From positions 186,001-250,000 of the forward strand of contig JAWKSY010000004.1 of assembly GCA_041402125.1 (NCBI GenBank): 64,000 bases of DNA. The letters are read 5' to 3'. The notes beneath the pieces are model-generated. The model made no database searches. It was not told where the DNA came from and was given only the letters and a program-made list of their open reading frames with translations. This DNA is from JAWKSY01 sp041402125. GTDB lineage: Bacteria; Planctomycetota; GCA-002687715; DRQF01. Both the position numbers and the translations under genes were made by a program. Positions 41,602-50,296 of the stretch are shown here, in pieces (the first letter of the stretch is position 1; the number at the start of each line of letters is the position of its first letter).

Positions 41602-42072
41602 TCAGAAGGGGATGTCGTCGTCGTCCATCGCGGCCGGGGCGTCGAACGAGGGCACGCGGGAGCGCTGCTCGTAGGGTCCGGACGAGCGCGAGGAGTTCTC
41701 GTAGCCGCCCGGGGATCCGCCGGAATTCCCGCCCGCATCGTCGCGACCCCCGAGGAACTGGAAGTTCTCGACGATGACCTTGAGCTTGCTGCGCTTCTGG
41801 CCGTCCGGCGTCTCCCAGGTCTGGAAGTCGAGGCGTCCCTCGACGTAGAGCGGCCGCCCCTTCTTCATGTAACGGCCCAGGGTCTCGGCCTGGCGGCCGA
41901 AGGCGGTGAGGTCGACGAAGCAGGTCTGCTCCTTCTTCTCGCCGCTCTGGTCGCTCCAGACGCGGTTGACGGCGAGGCCGAGCTCGCAGACCGGCGTGCC
42001 GCTCGGCAGGAACTTGGACTCGGGATCCCGCGTGAGATTCCCCATCAACATGACCTTGTTGAGATTCGGCAT
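41602..42072 (-). CDS. ssb: Single-stranded DNA-binding protein
   Basis: A 156-residue SSB. The OB fold covers residues 1-108: MPNLNKVMLMGNLTRDPESK, VCELGLAVNRVWSDQSGEKK and TCFVDLTAFGRQAETLGRYM. KKGRPLYVEGRLDFQTWETP continues the fold. A Gly/Ser/Asp-rich linker leads to the acidic tip MDDDDIPF, which recruits replication and repair partners. GGGAG lies nine bases before ATG 42072. It is a single-gene unit here, divergent from the PilZ gene. Confidence 0.96.
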   Translation of the reverse strand: MPNLNKVMLMGNLTRDPESKFLPSGTPVCELGLAVNRVWSDQSGEKKEQTCFVDLTAFGRQAETLGRYMKKGRPLYVEGRLDFQTWETPDGQKRSKLKVIVENFQFLGGRDDAGGNSGGSPGGYENSSRSSGPYEQRSRVPSFDAPAAMDDDDIPF

Positions 42073-42279
42073 CGTCGCAACTCCCTGACTGAGAAGGTTT
42101 CCCGGCGCGACCGTGGGCAAGGGCGCCGAGGGGGAAGATTCATTTTCGCCCAGCGGGCGGCCGATAAGAGCAGTGGCGGGGCCGACGCCACCCGGCGGCG
42201 CGGTCTCGAGCACGGGCCTCGCGCCGCATGCGGAGAGCCTTTGTATCACGGTTCCGGGACATCGAGGATCGCCTCCGCC

Positions 42280-42639
42280 ATGTTCGACTCCCATTCCAAC
42301 GATCGCCGCCGACACCCGCGCGCCCCCATCGCGCGGTCGCTCGAGATCCACACCGCGGGAGGCAAGGTCTCCTGCGAGCTGAAGGACATCTCGCGCTCGG
42401 GAATCGCCTTCCACAGCGAGCAGGCCTTCCACGAGGAGTCCCTGTTCGGACTCGACTTCCGCGCCGAGCCCCACGAGGACTGCCCCGGCCTCCACCTGGA
42501 GGCCACCGCGGCGGTCGTCCGCTGCAAGCCCTCGCGGGACGGCGGCTTCGACGTCGCGATGTACTTCCTTCACGTCGAGCCGGAGTCGCTCGAGGACATC
42601 GACGCCTACGTCGCGGCGCAGCTCACCCGCTCCGAGTGA
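42280..42639 (+). CDS. PilZ domain protein (c-di-GMP receptor type)
   Basis: A 119-residue single-domain PilZ protein. Both c-di-GMP-binding motifs are visible: RxxxR in DRRRHPRAP (about residues 9-17) and DxSxxG in LKDISRSGIAF (about 38-48). The remainder (AAVVRCKPSRDGGFDVAMYF) forms the barrel. It probably relays c-di-GMP to pilus or envelope functions. It converges on prmC, with a short hairpin at 42646-42663 between them. Confidence 0.88.
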   Translation: MFDSHSNDRRRHPRAPIARSLEIHTAGGKVSCELKDISRSGIAFHSEQAFHEESLFGLDFRAEPHEDCPGLHLEATAAVVRCKPSRDGGFDVAMYFLHVEPESLEDIDAYVAAQLTRSE

Positions 42640-42645
42640 GGCCCG

Positions 42646-42663
42646 GGCCCCTCCGTCGGGGCC
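42646..42663. terminator. Short GC hairpin between the PilZ gene and prmC
   Basis: GGCCCC and GGGGCC form a 6-bp stem with a 6-nt loop, between two convergent genes. No T-run is seen. Confidence 0.4.
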
Positions 42664-42720
42664 TCCATCACCAAGACGGACGAAAGCGAAGGCGCGCGGT
42701 GACGCGTCGTTTCGCGGCGC

Positions 42721-43650
42721 TCACCGTCCGCGAACGACGAAACGCTCCGTGATCGCGGAGGGAAGGGACGCCGCGCCGGCCACGAAGACGCGCTCGCGAC
42801 CCGCGAGATCGCGGACGCAGCCCGTCGTGCCGCCCGGGAAGCGTCCCGCGGCGTCGGCCTCGAGAGCCGTCCCTCCCCCCACACCCATCTCCAGCAACAG
42901 GCAGCCGTCGGTCGCGAGCCAGTCGCGATGGGCGGCGAGCGCGAGGCGATGGAAGTGGAGCGGATCCGACGGCGAGAAGAGCGCCATCTCCGGCTCGTGA
43001 TCCCGGACGTCGGGCGGCAGGTCCGCCGCCTCGTCCCGCGCGATGTAGGGCGGGTTCGACACCAGGAGATCGACCCTCCCCCGTTCGTCGGCTCCGAGCC
43101 CGGCGAGGAAGTCCGCCCGACGGAGCTCGAGGCGATCCGCGACCCCGAGTTCGGCGGCGTTCTCGGCCGCGACGGCCAGCGCCTCCGGACTGAGATCCAC
43201 GCCGATCGCGCGGGCCTCGGGAACCAGCTTGAGCAGGGAGATCACGACGCAACCCGAGCCGACACCGAGATCGACGACGAGCGGTGGAGCCGCTCCCTCC
43301 GCGCGGGCGGCGAGCGCCGCGCCGCCGAGCTCGACCAGGAGCTCGGTCTCGGGCCGCGGCACGAGCACGCCGGGGCGGACGCGGAAGCTGTGCTCCCAGA
43401 ACTCGCGACGCCCGAGGATGTAGGCGACGGGCTCGCGACCGGCGCGACGCTTGACGTACTCCCGGAAGCGGACGCGATCGGCCTCGTCCACGGGCATGTC
43501 GTAGCGGGTGTAGAGCTCGATGCGCCGGAGGCCGAGGGCCTCGGCCAGGAGGAGGTCGGCGTCGAGACGCGCGCCTTCGATGCCGCGCCGGGTCAGGACC
43601 TCGGCGCCGGCCTCGGCCAGCTTCCCCACCGTCCAGAGTTCGTCGCGCAT
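42721..43650 (-). CDS. prmC: Release factor glutamine methyltransferase PrmC (HemK)
   Basis: A 309-residue enzyme that methylates the glutamine of the GGQ motif in release factors. An N-terminal helical domain (about residues 1-85) is followed by VLVPRPETELLVELGGAAL. Then come the SAM motif VVDLGVGSGCVVISLLK, AIGVDLSPEALAVAAENAAE and the catalytic NPPY in VDLLVSNPPYIARDEA. The C-terminal tail is about 20 residues longer than usual. Its substrate gene, prfA, is two genes upstream on the same strand. Confidence 0.94.
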   Translation of the reverse strand: MRDELWTVGKLAEAGAEVLTRRGIEGARLDADLLLAEALGLRRIELYTRYDMPVDEADRVRFREYVKRRAGREPVAYILGRREFWEHSFRVRPGVLVPRPETELLVELGGAALAARAEGAAPPLVVDLGVGSGCVVISLLKLVPEARAIGVDLSPEALAVAAENAAELGVADRLELRRADFLAGLGADERGRVDLLVSNPPYIARDEAADLPPDVRDHEPEMALFSPSDPLHFHRLALAAHRDWLATDGCLLLEMGVGGGTALEADAAGRFPGGTTGCVRDLAGRERVFVAGAASLPSAITERFVVRGR

Positions 43651-43682
43651 CGCCCCTCCCCCGGGCGGCCGGCGACCGGACT

Positions 43683-43709
43683 CCGGGGCGCGGCCGCGCC
43701 GCGCCCCGG
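43683..43709 (-). terminator. Hairpin between the membrane protein gene and prmC
   Basis: CCGGGGCGCG and CGCGCCCCGG form a perfect 10-bp stem with a 7-nt loop, nine bases after the stop at 43718. It may limit read-through into prmC. Confidence 0.5.
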
Positions 43710-43717
43710 TTCCGGAA

Positions 43718-44470
43718 TCAGGCCTTCTTCTCGCCCTCGGCCTTGGCGTCCTTGCCCAGGGCGCCCCGACGGTTGGCGGCGCGCTCCGCGGCGACCGCCT
43801 CCTGCTTCGCCTTGCCGGCCTTCATCGCCCCGACGATGGTCATGGCCATGAAGAAGAAGGTGAAGATCGCGGTGAGCGCGGTGAGGAAGAAGCCGGTGCC
43901 GAAGGAGGACCAGGCCTGCTCGTAGCGGATCCGCGCCGGATCGTCGGTCTTGGCGCGCATCGTCGTGAAGGGTCCGCCGAGGAGATCGGCGACGCCCCAG
44001 ACCTCGCCGTCGGTCGCGTCCCACTGCTTCTTGAGCGCGTCGTACTCGGGCCCCTGACGCATGCCGTTCATCTGGGCGCCGATCGCGTCGAGTCGGGCGT
44101 TGTGGACGGCGTCACGGTCGGCGGTCACGCCGACGAAGCTGATGGCGAGGAAGACGATCGCGATCATCTCGGTGAACATGATCGGCGTGAGGGCCGGGCG
44201 ACGGCCCTTCAGTCCGAAGTAGCCGCCGACGACGCCGGCGAAGGCGAAGATGGCGAGGATCGCCTGCGGCAGCCCCATCGACTCCTGGCCGCCCTTCCAC
44301 GGCAGCCAGGCGCCGAGGAGGAAGGACACCGCGATGAAGAAGAAGATCCAGAGCTGCTTGTGCACCCGACCTCCGTAGAGGTGCTGCAGGGTGACGTCGA
44401 AGACCGGGGTCGGCTGCGGCATCGCGCCCTGCGCGGTCGGCTGCTCGCCGGCGTTCTGCTGATCGGACAT
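43718..44470 (-). CDS. Four-helix membrane protein of unknown function between prfA and prmC
   Basis: A 250-residue protein with four predicted membrane helices: LWIFFFIAVSFLLGAWLPW (about 38-56), LAIFAFAGVVGGYFGL (about 70-86), FTEMIAIVFLAISFVGV (about 98-115) and FFLTALTAIFTFFFMAMTIV (about 195-214). A soluble loop of about 80 residues lies between helices 3 and 4, and the Lys/Ala-rich tail is cytoplasmic-looking. I recognise no family. It lies 13 bp downstream of prfA. Confidence 0.7.
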   Translation of the reverse strand: MSDQQNAGEQPTAQGAMPQPTPVFDVTLQHLYGGRVHKQLWIFFFIAVSFLLGAWLPWKGGQESMGLPQAILAIFAFAGVVGGYFGLKGRRPALTPIMFTEMIAIVFLAISFVGVTADRDAVHNARLDAIGAQMNGMRQGPEYDALKKQWDATDGEVWGVADLLGGPFTTMRAKTDDPARIRYEQAWSSFGTGFFLTALTAIFTFFFMAMTIVGAMKAGKAKQEAVAAERAANRRGALGKDAKAEGEKKA

Positions 44471-44483
44471 CTCTTCTGCTCTC

Positions 44484-45560
44484 CTATTGTTCGAGGGCCT
44501 GGAGCCGGAGCTCGCGGTCGTGGTTCATGAGGGGTTCGATGACGGGTTCCAGCTCCCCCTGCATCGCGCGGTCGAGATTGTAGAGACTCAGGCCGATGCG
44601 GTGGTCGCTGATGCGGTTCTGCGGGAAGTTGTAGGTGCGGATGCGCTCGCTGCGGTCGCCGCTGCCGATCTGCGCCTTCCGCGACGAGCTTCGCTCGGCG
44701 TGGACGCGGGCGCGCTCGAGATCGTACAGACGACTCGCCAGGATCTTCAGGGCCTTCGCCCGGTTCTTGTGCTGGGACTTCTCGTCCTGGCAGCTCACCA
44801 CGAGCCCCGAGGGGACGTGGGTCACGCGGATGGCCGAGGAGGTCTTGTTGACGCTCTGGCCGCCGGGCCCCGAGGACCGGAAGGCGTCGATCCGGAGGTC
44901 CTTCTCCTGGATCTCGACCTCGACCTCGCTGGCCTCGGGAAGCACGGCGACGGTCGCCGCCGAGGTGTGGACCCGGCCCTGGCTCTCGGTGGCCGGCACC
45001 CGCTGGACGCGGTGACCGCCGGACTCGTAGCGCAGGTACTTGTAGACCCCCTCGCCGGTGACGTTGGCGATGAGCTCGCGGTAGCCCCCGACCGCGCCGG
45101 GCGCGACCTCGAGCACCTCGATCTCCCAGCCCATCCGCTCGGCGAAGAGCTCGTACATCCGGAAGAGGTCGCCCGCGAAGAGCGCCGCCTCGTCGCCGCC
45201 GGTGCCGGCGCGGATCTCGAGGATCACGTCGCGGTGCGCATCCTCGTCCTCGGTGACGAAGGTCTCGCGCAGGTGCTCGTAGGCCTCCGCGATCTCGGCC
45301 TCGAGGCGCTCGACCTCCTCGGCGAAGGCCTCGCGCTCGGCCGCGTCCGACACGGACTCGACGAGATCGCGTGCGTCGGCGAGATCGCGTTCGAGCGCGC
45401 GGTGCGCGCGATAGGCCGCGACGCGCGCCGTGAGCCCGCCCCGCTCCTTCAGGAGCGCGGTGTAGCGGGCGTGATCGGCGATCACGTCGGGGTCGGAGAT
45501 CGAGGATTCGATCTCGTCCAGCCGCTCGGACATCTTTCGCAGGAGGTCGAGAAGGGCCAT
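44484..45560 (-). CDS. prfA: Peptide chain release factor 1
   Basis: A 358-residue class I release factor reading UAA/UAG. The GGQ catalytic loop is in RSSGPGGQSVNKTSSAIRVT (about residues 224-243). The codon-recognition region contains VPATESQGRVHTSAATVAVL, typical of RF1 rather than RF2, with a PAT motif. The N-terminal helices and the LRYESGGHRVQRVPATE stretch are intact. Length matches the family. It is followed by the membrane protein gene and by prmC. Confidence 0.95.
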   Translation of the reverse strand: MALLDLLRKMSERLDEIESSISDPDVIADHARYTALLKERGGLTARVAAYRAHRALERDLADARDLVESVSDAAEREAFAEEVERLEAEIAEAYEHLRETFVTEDEDAHRDVILEIRAGTGGDEAALFAGDLFRMYELFAERMGWEIEVLEVAPGAVGGYRELIANVTGEGVYKYLRYESGGHRVQRVPATESQGRVHTSAATVAVLPEASEVEVEIQEKDLRIDAFRSSGPGGQSVNKTSSAIRVTHVPSGLVVSCQDEKSQHKNRAKALKILASRLYDLERARVHAERSSSRKAQIGSGDRSERIRTYNFPQNRISDHRIGLSLYNLDRAMQGELEPVIEPLMNHDRELRLQALEQ

Positions 45561-45984
45561 GGCGGCCGGCGCGCTCTTCGAGAAACCGGGGAGAGGTCCG
45601 GCGTCCGGACCGCTAAGACACGCTCAGAGCGCCACTTAGGGCCCCATGCGCGGCGACTACGATAGGAAAGGGCCCTCCGGCGGGCAAGAGACCGCGAGGA
45701 GGCTCCCGACCGGCCCGGATCGCGGCCGTCGGGCGAGCCCCAACGACTCGCGGCGGCGGGGTTCGCCCCGATTCCCAGGCGCGGCGGCGGCCCGGACGGA
45801 GCCCGGCGCGCGCCGTCCGGAAGGCGCCCCGGAGACCGGTCCCTCCCTGTGATAAAAGAAGGGCCGTTCGCGCGCCGCCGCGCGCCGCCCACGAGGTCGT
45901 CGAGGGAGCGTTCGCCGGAGGGGGAGCCGTCAGGGGCCCTCCGGGACGCGGCGAGCGCGCGACGACCGTCTGTCCGGGGAGAGC
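45561..45984. other. Divergent intergenic region between prfA and the B3/B4 gene
   Basis: About 424 bp of GC-rich DNA containing the leaders of two divergent genes. A small inverted repeat GGTCCG/CGGACC (45595-45611) lies about 35 bp upstream of prfA. A ribosome site GGGGAGAG precedes the ATG at 45985. I found no convincing promoter or conserved small gene. Confidence 0.45.
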
Positions 45985-46682
45985 ATGAACTTCTACATCG
46001 ACAAGGTCATCCTCGAGGCGGCTCCGCGGACGCGGCTCGGCATCGTCCGCATCGAGGGGGCGAAGGTCGGCTTCGGTCACGCCAAGCTCGACGAGATGCG
46101 CCTCCGGGTCGTCACCCGGATGCGGGACGAGATCCCCAACGGCGGGACGCTCGCCCACGTGCCGCAGATCGCGGGCGTGGACCAACTCATCTCGCACTTC
46201 GATGGGGAACTGCGTCGCCAGCGCTCCGCCACCGAATCGATCATCCGGAAGCTCCTCGAGGGCGGCCCGCTGCCGGTGGACAACGACGCCGTCGACCTCG
46301 CCACTCTCCTGGGCATCTACTACAAGCTCCCGGTCTTCGTGAACGACGAACGCGCCGTCACCGGCAACGTCGGTCTCGTCGTGGGTCGGTCGGGTCGCGA
46401 CTTCGAGACCGCCCAGGGGGACCGGGGATCCGCCCCGAGGGGCGCCTCTTCCTGAGCGACGAGGTCGGTTACTTCGAGTCGATCTCCGCCCGGGGCAAGC
46501 GGGCGATGGTCACCGAACGGACGCGCGAGCTCCTCGTCACCGCGATCTTCCCGGAGAACGTCGGCGACAGCATCGTCCGCGACTTCATCCGTCGAGCCGG
46601 CAACTGGTTCGAGTCGCTCTGCGGCGGCGAGGTCTGCGCCGAAGGCATGGTGGGCGAGGCCGAGACCGGCCGCGGCGACTGA
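45985..46682 (+). pseudogene. B3/B4 tRNA-binding-domain protein (PheRS-beta-like), frameshifted
   Basis: A stand-alone B3/B4 domain protein of about 232 residues, related to the tRNA-synthetase beta-subunit editing domain. The first frame (45985 to about 46415) has TRLGIVRIEGAKVGFGHAKL, LLEGGPLPVDNDAVDLATLL and ERAVTGNVGLVVGRSGRDFE. The expected continuation PGIRPEGRLFLSDEVGYF, KRAMVTERTRELLVTAIFPE is in the next frame, to the TGA at 46682. One missing base in the run of Gs near 46418 explains it. Family members are thought to hydrolyse mischarged tRNA or bind nucleic acid; the function of single-domain members is not settled. Confidence 0.78.
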
Positions 46683-46713
46683 AGGTCTGTGAAGATATCC
46701 CCGGAATGCGAAG

Positions 46714-46746
46714 AGGCCCGGAGCCGCCTGGCGGCTCCGGGCCTCT
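46714..46746. terminator. Bidirectional terminator between the B3/B4 gene and a PilZ gene
   Basis: GAGGCCCGGAGCCGCC and its exact complement form a 16-bp stem with a 1-nt nominal gap (a short loop in practice), between convergent genes. The outer arms share GAGGCCCGGA/TCCGGGCCTC with the terminator at 59600. Confidence 0.8.
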
Positions 46747-46774
46747 CGCGTGTCCGGTGGACCCGATCAGGATC

Positions 46775-47176
46775 TCAGAGGAGCGGGTCCTTCAGGAAGT
46801 GCTCGTAGATGAAGAGCTCGAGCTCGCCGCGGCGCTCGTCGTCGATGCCGAAAGGCAGGAACTTCACGCCAACGTCCCAGCGGTCGCCCTCGGGCATCGG
46901 GGTGAGGCGCACGACCTCGCCGACGAAGTCGATCGGGCGGTCGATCTCCGGGATCGAGACCTCGGCGGCGATCACGTCGCCCAGCGTGAGCTCGCGGTCG
47001 GTGACGAAGGCGATTCCACCGAGGGAGATGTTCTTTGAGTACCCGACCGAGTCATGGCGCTCCTCGTCGTGACCACCGAAGTCGTCCGTCCGGTGGAAGC
47101 TCACCTTGAAGTAGTCGTCGAGCCGGAGAAACCGGCGCTTCTCGACGACTTCCAGCGAGGTCTTCTCGTGCGACAT
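46775..47176 (-). CDS. PilZ domain protein 2
   Basis: A 133-residue PilZ protein. Both motifs are present: RxxxR in EKRRFLRLDDYFKVSFHR (about residues 12-29) and NxSxxG in SKNISLGGIAFV (about 48-60). WDVGVKFLPFGI closes the barrel. The ATG at 47176 was chosen from the AGTGATGAG-ATG context and because homologous sequence starts just after it. It is divergent from the second pilT, which suggests that c-di-GMP acts on pilus motors here. Confidence 0.85.
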   Translation of the reverse strand: MSHEKTSLEVVEKRRFLRLDDYFKVSFHRTDDFGGHDEERHDSVGYSKNISLGGIAFVTDRELTLGDVIAAEVSIPEIDRPIDFVGEVVRLTPMPEGDRWDVGVKFLPFGIDDERRGELELFIYEHFLKDPLL

Positions 47177-47682
47177 CTCATCACTCCCCGTCTCGAGGCC
47201 GGAGGGCGGCCCCCGCCGGGAGCCAGTTCCCACCTCACTTCATCGACCGTTCGGCGTCGTTTCTTGCCGGGAAACCCCGGTCGCCTTCGGGTCCTCGACG
47301 CTTCTACGCAATTCGTGCCCTCCTCGATGAACGGCGCGCGAGATTGACGGGAAATCCGCAAAAAATGCGGCGGGGATTCGCGCCGCCCGCCCGGAGATCC
47401 GGCGGTAGCTTGCCTGCGGTCGCGAGGTCGACGGGGCTCTCCCCTCCCCGCCGCCGCCGCCCTCCCCGAGCGGTCGCGACCATCCCCGGGCGCTCCCCGG
47501 CGTCCGCTCCTCCCCGATCCCTCGTCTCCCTCTCGAGGCGGGCGCCGCGACCAGCGGCGTCCGCCTCACCCTTTTCCGCGGCGGCGACCTCGGATTCATC
47601 CAGGTAAAAGTCGAGGCGCCCATCCGGCCGATGAGGACCGGGGGAGCGCCGACGCTCCGACGATACCGAGCAGGAGCAGGAC
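47177..47682. other. Divergent intergenic region between PilZ-2 and pilT-2
   Basis: About 506 bp, the longest stretch without a gene apart from the RNA region. It has a small AT-richer island at about 47340-47370 with CCGCAAAAAATGCGG (47356-47370), preceded by TTGACG (47344), but no matching -10 box. The rest is GC-rich without recognisable structure. The pilT-2 ribosome site (GCAGGAGCAGGAC) is at its right end. Confidence 0.45.
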
Positions 47683-48744
47683 ATGGCCGCGATCGACGAG
47701 ATCTTCAAGATCATCAAGGAACAGGGCGCGAGCGACCTCCACATGGCGTCCGGGAGCAAGCCGATGGTGCGGCTCTCGAGCCGGCTGCAGCCCGTGGACT
47801 ACGCCGACCTCACGCCCGAGCTGAACCGCAAGCTCCTCTACGAGCTGATGAACGCGGAACAGGTCTCGATCTTCGAGCGCGATCAGGACATCGACTTCTC
47901 CTACGAGATCCCCGGCCTGACGCGCGTCCGCTGCAACATCTTCGAGCAGAAGAACGGCATCGGCGGCGTCTTCCGTCTGATCCCCACCGACATCATGACG
48001 ATGGAGCAGCTCAACCTGCCGGACCAGCTCCGCAAGTTCTGCGACCTGCCGCGCGGCCTCGTCGTCGTGACCGGCGCCACCGGATCGGGCAAGTCGACGA
48101 CGCTCGCCGCGATGATCGACTACATCAACGCGAACCACGAGAAGCACATCCTCACGATCGAGGACCCGATCGAGTTCGTGCATCCGATGAAGAAGTCGCT
48201 GATCAACCAGCGCGAGGTCTCGACGCACACGAAGTCGTTCTCCACCGCGCTCCGCGCCGCGCTCCGCGAGGATCCGGACATCATCCTGGTCGGCGAGATG
48301 CGCGACCTCGAGACGATCCAGCTCGCGATCACGGCGGCCGAGACCGGTCACCTCGTCTTCGGCACCCTCCACACGAACAGCGCGGCCGGCACCGTCGACC
48401 GCATCGTCGACGTGTTCCCGGCCGACATGCAGGAGCAGATCCGGGTCATGCTCTCGGACGCCCTGAAGGGAGTGGTCGCCCAGCGACTCCTCCCCAAGGC
48501 CAGCGGCAAGGGGCGCGCGGCCGCCATCGAGATCCTCGCGATGACCCAGGCGGCGTCGAACCTGATCCGCGAGGGCAAGACCTTCCAGCTCGACAGCCTG
48601 ATGCAGACCGGCGTGAAGCAGGGGATGATCTCCCTCGACGCGGCGCTGCAGGATCTCTGCTCCAAGGGGATCATCAGCACCGACGAGGCGATGAAGAACG
48701 CCCGCGACAAGGCCTACTTCCAGAAGATGCTGATGGGGGTCTGA
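47683..48744 (+). CDS. Second PilT-type pilus retraction ATPase
   Basis: A 353-residue PilT. N-terminal GASDLHMASGSKPMVRLSSR, Walker A VVVTGATGSGKSTTLAAMID (GATGSGKST), HILTIEDPIEFVHPMKKSLI, Walker B ILVGEMRDLETIQLAITAAE and LVFGTLHTNSAAGTVDRIVD are all intact. The C-terminal FPADMQEQIRVMLSDALKGV is PilT-specific. It differs clearly in sequence from the PilT at 24124, so the genome has at least two retraction-type motors. The DUF4388/PilT-like gene follows 58 bp downstream. Confidence 0.94.
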   Translation: MAAIDEIFKIIKEQGASDLHMASGSKPMVRLSSRLQPVDYADLTPELNRKLLYELMNAEQVSIFERDQDIDFSYEIPGLTRVRCNIFEQKNGIGGVFRLIPTDIMTMEQLNLPDQLRKFCDLPRGLVVVTGATGSGKSTTLAAMIDYINANHEKHILTIEDPIEFVHPMKKSLINQREVSTHTKSFSTALRAALREDPDIILVGEMRDLETIQLAITAAETGHLVFGTLHTNSAAGTVDRIVDVFPADMQEQIRVMLSDALKGVVAQRLLPKASGKGRAAAIEILAMTQAASNLIREGKTFQLDSLMQTGVKQGMISLDAALQDLCSKGIISTDEAMKNARDKAYFQKMLMGV

Positions 48745-48802
48745 CGCGGGGCCTCTTCGTCCCCGACGTCGCCCCCGCTCTCTCGACGGAGGAACCCCAA
48801 CG

Positions 48803-50194
48803 ATGGGCCAGGATCAGGAGTCGCTTCAGGGCGACCTCAGAAACTTCGGCATCTTCGAGCTGACCCAGTCGATGATGATGGGCCGCAAGACGGCCCTCAT
48901 CACGATCCAGCACGATCACCGCAAGGGCTTCCTCTACTTCGAGGACGGCAAGCTCACGAGCGCGCTCGACGACACGCTCCAGTCGGGAGAGATGGCGGCC
49001 TACGTCGTCTTCTCCTGGCAGTCGGGGCGATTCAAGGTCGACTTCGGCATCAAGCCGCGCGATCGGAACGTGAAGATCGACACGCAGAGTCTCCTGATGG
49101 AGGTGGCGCGTCGGCTCGACGAGCACCAGCGCGACCACGGCGAGACGGCGGAGGGTGAGCAGACCGAGGCGATCCAGCAGTCGCTGCAGGATCGCTTCAG
49201 CAGCGAGCTCAACCGCATCTTCAGCCAGGTCGCGCAGGACACCGCGCCGACGCGCGACCGCTTCTCGGTCAACGCCTTCGACGGCCTGCTCCTCGCGCTG
49301 ACCGACCTCGGCGGCAGCGCCCTCTTCTTGCGCCCGGACACGGCGCCGCGGGTCAAGATCGCGGCCGGCTTCCGCGCGATCCGGGACGAACCGATCCGGT
49401 CCGGCGAGATCGAGGCCTTCCTCGAGCACCTCCTGCCGGCGGCGGAGGCGGAGCGATTCCGGCGCACGCGCGAGATCTCGGCGTCCTACGCGACGCGTCG
49501 GGGCGACCACTTCCGGGTCTCCGCCGTCGACGACGGCGGACGGATCTGCTGCGTCTTCAGCCCGGCGAGCAAGCGCATTCCCGCGCTCGAGACCCTCGGC
49601 GGCGACCTCCGGAGCGCGGCCGACGCGCTCGACGCGCAGACGGGTCTCCTGCTCCTGAGCGGGCCGCTGGCGGGCGGCAAGAGCACCGTCCTCGCCTCGC
49701 TCATCGACGAGCAGCTCGACCGTCGCGACCGCTTCGTCGCGCTCTACTCGCGGAACCTCAGCTTCGACTTCCCCGAGGATCGGGGCTTCCTCGTCCGGAG
49801 CGACCTCGCGCGATTCGGGCTCACCGGAGACGGCACCCTCGCGTCGGTCATCGAGCAAGGCGCGGACGTCGTCGCGATCGACGAGATCCGAGACGAGGAG
49901 GCCTGGCGCGACGCCCTCGCGGTGGCGGCGCGCACCTCGCTCGTGCTCGCGCTCGTGGAGGCCGATGGCCGCGAGGAGCTCGCGGAGCGGATCTCCGCCT
50001 TCGCCGGCGGACGTTCGGCCGCGAAGCGGCATCGCCAGCTCGCCCACGCCCTGATCGGCGTCCTCGATCTCGACCTGCGGGGCGAGGCCGGCGTCGCGCC
50101 GCGCCTCGACTTCTGGCGACCGGACGAGTCGGAGCGCGCGCGCCTGGGAGCGGGAGACGTCGCGCCCCTCGCGGCGACGCTCTCCCATCGCTGA
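48803..50194 (+). CDS. DUF4388 (PATAN-like) fused to a degenerate PilT-type ATPase
   Basis: A 463-residue protein. Residues 5-105 are a DUF4388 domain (LQGDLRNFGIFELTQSMMMG, GFLYFEDGKLTSALDDTL, FSWQSGRFKVDF). After a helical linker, residues 152-430 align by eye with the preceding PilT: LGGSALFLRPDTAPRVKIAA replaces ASDLHMASGSKPMVRL. GLLLLSGPLAGGKSTVLASL (Walker A at 287-295) matches VVVTGATGSGKST, and VVAIDEIRDEEAWRDALAVA (356-375) matches ILVGEMRDLETIQLAITAAE. The His box GTLHT is replaced by ALVEAD and the PilT C-terminus is missing. It is probably a regulator or pseudo-motor derived by duplication of pilT. Confidence 0.8.
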   Translation: MGQDQESLQGDLRNFGIFELTQSMMMGRKTALITIQHDHRKGFLYFEDGKLTSALDDTLQSGEMAAYVVFSWQSGRFKVDFGIKPRDRNVKIDTQSLLMEVARRLDEHQRDHGETAEGEQTEAIQQSLQDRFSSELNRIFSQVAQDTAPTRDRFSVNAFDGLLLALTDLGGSALFLRPDTAPRVKIAAGFRAIRDEPIRSGEIEAFLEHLLPAAEAERFRRTREISASYATRRGDHFRVSAVDDGGRICCVFSPASKRIPALETLGGDLRSAADALDAQTGLLLLSGPLAGGKSTVLASLIDEQLDRRDRFVALYSRNLSFDFPEDRGFLVRSDLARFGLTGDGTLASVIEQGADVVAIDEIRDEEAWRDALAVAARTSLVLALVEADGREELAERISAFAGGRSAAKRHRQLAHALIGVLDLDLRGEAGVAPRLDFWRPDESERARLGAGDVAPLAATLSHR

Positions 50195-50259
50195 GAGTCG
50201 CCGGGGCTCGCGCGCCCCGGGGAGGATGCCGGGGGCTCCGGGGCCCGGGAAAACCTCCC

Positions 50260-50290
50260 CTGACCGCGGGTCGAGGTCGCGACGTATACT
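50260..50290 (+). promoter_or_regulatory. Predicted promoter giving a leaderless mRNA
   Basis: CTGACC (50260-50265), a 19-bp spacer and TATACT (50285-50290). The ATG of the next gene is at 50297, only six bases after the -10 box and with no Shine-Dalgarno sequence, so transcription would begin at or next to the start codon. Confidence 0.5.
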
Positions 50291-50296
50291 CCTTCG

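Noticed and set aside
47395..47420. Possible sigma-54 promoter (CCGGCGGTAGCTTGCC)
   Set aside because: The GG and GC elements are nine bases apart instead of ten, and the flanking consensus bases are missing.
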